From assembly GCA_018268545.1 (NCBI GenBank), contig JAFDWI010000241.1, positions 1 through 7,946 of the forward strand: 7,946 bases of DNA, in the 5' to 3' direction. Below are positions 6,600-7,946 of the stretch, piece after piece. This DNA comes from Actinomycetota bacterium (GTDB taxonomy: Bacteria > Actinomycetota > Acidimicrobiia > Acidimicrobiales > Iamiaceae). A model generated the notes under the pieces. That model worked only from the letters and a program-made list of their open reading frames with translations. It was not told where the DNA came from and ran no database searches. The position numbers and the translations under genes were made by a program. Position 1 is the stretch's first letter, and each line of letters starts with the position of its first letter.

Positions 6600-7873
6600 G
6601 GGCGATGACGGTATTGCCTGATCGACCCGGCGAGCATCTCGGTGCTCGCCCCGGGCGCACTCGGCGCGACGTAGCAGCCGTCCACGATCGCCGCGGGTTC
6701 GACGAAGTGTTCGTGCAGATGATCGGCCCACTCGATGAGACGACCGTCGAACGACGCTTCGCTGCCGAGCGCGACGAAGTCGAACATCGCCAGGTGCTGC
6801 ACCGCCTCGGACAACCCGCACCCACCCGCGTGCGGGATCACCGGGACGCCGGTGAGCGCGGCCAACAGGATGATCGCGAGGTTCTCGTTCACCCCACCCA
6901 CCCGGCAGGCGTCGATCTGACAGACCCCCATGGCGCCCGCGGTCAGGAATTGTTTGAACAACACCCGGTTCTGGCCCATCTCCCCGGTCGCCACCCGGAC
7001 CGGCGAGATCGCCTCGGCGATCGCCGCGTGCCCGAGCACGTCGTCGGGCGAGGTCGGTTCCTCGACCCAGGCGAGGTCGAACTCGGCGATGGACCGGACC
7101 CACTCGATTGCTTCGGGCACGTCCCACGCCTGGTTTGCGTCGACGGCGATCCCGATGTCGGGGCCGACGACTTCGCGAGCGAGGGCCAGCCGTCGCCGGT
7201 CCTCGGCGAGGTCGTGGCCGACCTTCAACTTGACCTGACCGAACCCCCGGTCGATCGCTTCGCCGAGCAGCCGGGTCATCTTGGCGTCCGAATAGCCCAG
7301 CCAGCCCGGCTCGGTCGTGTACGCGGGGTGACCGTTCGCCACGAGCAGAGCGGCGCGCTCCTCGAGCCCGGGACGACGCTTCTCGAGGAGTTCGACGGCG
7401 CGGGCCGGGTCGAGCACGTCGGTCAGGTAACGCCAGTCGACCATCGCGACGATCTCGGCGGGTTGCAGATCCGCGAGGAACCGCCAGAGCGGTTTGCCCA
7501 CCAGCCGTGCCGCGAGGTCCCAGAGCGCGTTGACGACCGCTGCCGTGGCGAGATGCAGGACGCCCTTCTCGGGTCCCAACCACCGCAGTTGCGAATCTGC
7601 GGCAACCAGGCGAGGCAGGCGGGCGAGGTCGGCGACCGGGTCGTCGAAGGACTCCCCCACGAGCTTTGCGGCCAGCAGGTCGATCACCGCGACGCACAAC
7701 TCGGTGCCCCGCCCGATCGTGAAGGTGGAGCCGTGTCCGGCATCCCCGCTGTCGGTGGTGAGGGTCACGTACGCGACCGAGTAGTCCGGGTCGGGGTTGG
7801 TGGCGTCCGAGCCGGCGAGCGTGTCCGAGGTCGGGAACCGCACGTCCTCGCTCTGGAATCCCGTGATCCTCAC
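6596..7873 (-). CDS. L-fuconate dehydratase, enolase superfamily (EC 4.2.1.68)
   Basis: A 425-residue cytosolic enzyme predicted to dehydrate L-fuconate to 2-keto-3-deoxy-L-fuconate in the non-phosphorylated L-fucose pathway. The N-terminus, VRFPTSDTLAGSDATNPDPD (11-30), is the hallmark substrate-capping segment of this family. Active-site residues are all present: Lys215 and Lys217 (VKLKV), metal ligands Asp245 (VDANQ), Glu271 (WVEEP) and Glu298 (TGEMG), and the Asp321 (QIDACR) and His348 (IPHAGG) dyad. From memory of the Xanthomonas enzyme, each is offset by three positions. Length is normal. The start is GTG 7871-7873, with AGGAG (7880-7884) 6 nt upstream. It heads an operon with the GntR regulator and lies just downstream of a 19-bp palindrome, so induction by a fucose metabolite is likely. 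Confidence 0.95.
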   Translation of the reverse strand: MRITGFQSEDVRFPTSDTLAGSDATNPDPDYSVAYVTLTTDSGDAGHGSTFTIGRGTELCVAVIDLLAAKLVGESFDDPVADLARLPRLVAADSQLRWLGPEKGVLHLATAAVVNALWDLAARLVGKPLWRFLADLQPAEIVAMVDWRYLTDVLDPARAVELLEKRRPGLEERAALLVANGHPAYTTEPGWLGYSDAKMTRLLGEAIDRGFGQVKLKVGHDLAEDRRRLALAREVVGPDIGIAVDANQAWDVPEAIEWVRSIAEFDLAWVEEPTSPDDVLGHAAIAEAISPVRVATGEMGQNRVLFKQFLTAGAMGVCQIDACRVGGVNENLAIILLAALTGVPVIPHAGGCGLSEAVQHLAMFDFVALGSEASFDGRLIEWADHLHEHFVEPAAIVDGCYVAPSAPGASTEMLAGSIRQYRHRP

Positions 7874-7879
7874 CGGCGG

Positions 7880-7884
7880 CTCCT
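7880..7884 (-). promoter_or_regulatory. Shine-Dalgarno site of the fuconate dehydratase gene
   Basis: AGGAG on the minus strand, 6 nt before GTG 7871-7873, supports that start codon. Confidence 0.7.
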
Positions 7885-7906
7885 GGCCTCGTCGATCCGT
7901 CGAAAC

Positions 7907-7925
7907 ATCGGATGACCCATCCGAT
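7907..7925. promoter_or_regulatory. 19-bp palindrome, candidate operator for the GntR/FCD regulator
   Basis: ATCGGATGACCCATCCGAT is a perfect 8-bp inverted repeat around a 3-bp centre, 33 bp upstream of the dehydratase start codon. Operators of FadR/FCD-type GntR regulators are usually palindromes of about this size next to the target promoter, and the regulator is the second gene of this operon. The symmetry is seen directly. The regulatory role and regulator identity are inferred. No second copy was found, including near the fucosidase gene. Confidence 0.6.
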
Positions 7926-7946
7926 CCGACCGCAAAAGTTCCCGGA

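Noticed and set aside
6600..7697. N-terminal extension of the GntR regulator frame (up to 590 residues)
   Set aside because: It is read out of frame through the fuconate dehydratase gene, is a low-complexity Arg/Gly-rich product, and the regulator's own ATG with ATGA overlap explains the start.
6482..7915. Long plus-strand open frame opposite the fuconate dehydratase
   Set aside because: It is antisense to a gene with every catalytic residue in place; long antisense frames are expected in GC-rich DNA. The product has no recognisable motif.

Overview
The window is high-GC and densely coded, with third codon positions dominated by G and C. It has GTG starts, ATGA gene overlaps and candidate leaderless promoters. 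Together with a metallohydrolase family typical of Actinobacteria, this suggests an actinobacterium, possibly Acidimicrobiia (Ilumatobacter-like). That placement is inference. I see no tRNA, rRNA, CRISPR array or transposase.

Layout, left to right. (1) Bases 1-661, plus strand: the tail of an unidentified gene, possibly DUF2786-type, overlaps by ATGA a small HExxH metallohydrolase resembling TIGR04338. (2) 672-2082, minus strand: a multi-pass GT-C type (ArnT/PMT-like) glycosyltransferase broken by an in-frame TAG and a frameshift, so a pseudogene. (3) 2284-3336, minus strand: an intact APH/ecdysteroid-kinase-like phosphotransferase. (4) 3392-4546, plus strand: a cytosolic GH29 alpha-L-fucosidase, divergent from the phosphotransferase across a 55-bp gap holding overlapping -10 hexamers. 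Its C-terminus looks cut short. (5) 4644-5875, plus strand: a perfect 14-bp inverted repeat with a 9-nt centre, then a lone P-loop ATPase with a C-terminal winged helix and visibly lower GC than its neighbours. (6) 5925-7873, minus strand: an L-fuconate dehydratase gene followed, with ATGA overlap, by a GntR/FCD regulator. A 19-bp palindrome lies just upstream of the dehydratase.

Functionally, the fucosidase, fuconate dehydratase and FCD regulator form part of an L-fucose scavenging locus using the non-phosphorylated route: fucoside to L-fucose, L-fuconate, then 2-keto-3-deoxy-L-fuconate. The other pathway enzymes and any transporter are not in the window. The ATPase unit sits inside this locus and has no obvious link to fucose. 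Its composition, its private palindrome and the shortened fucosidase end next to it suggest that it arrived as a separate cassette. That cassette is the least explained part of the window.
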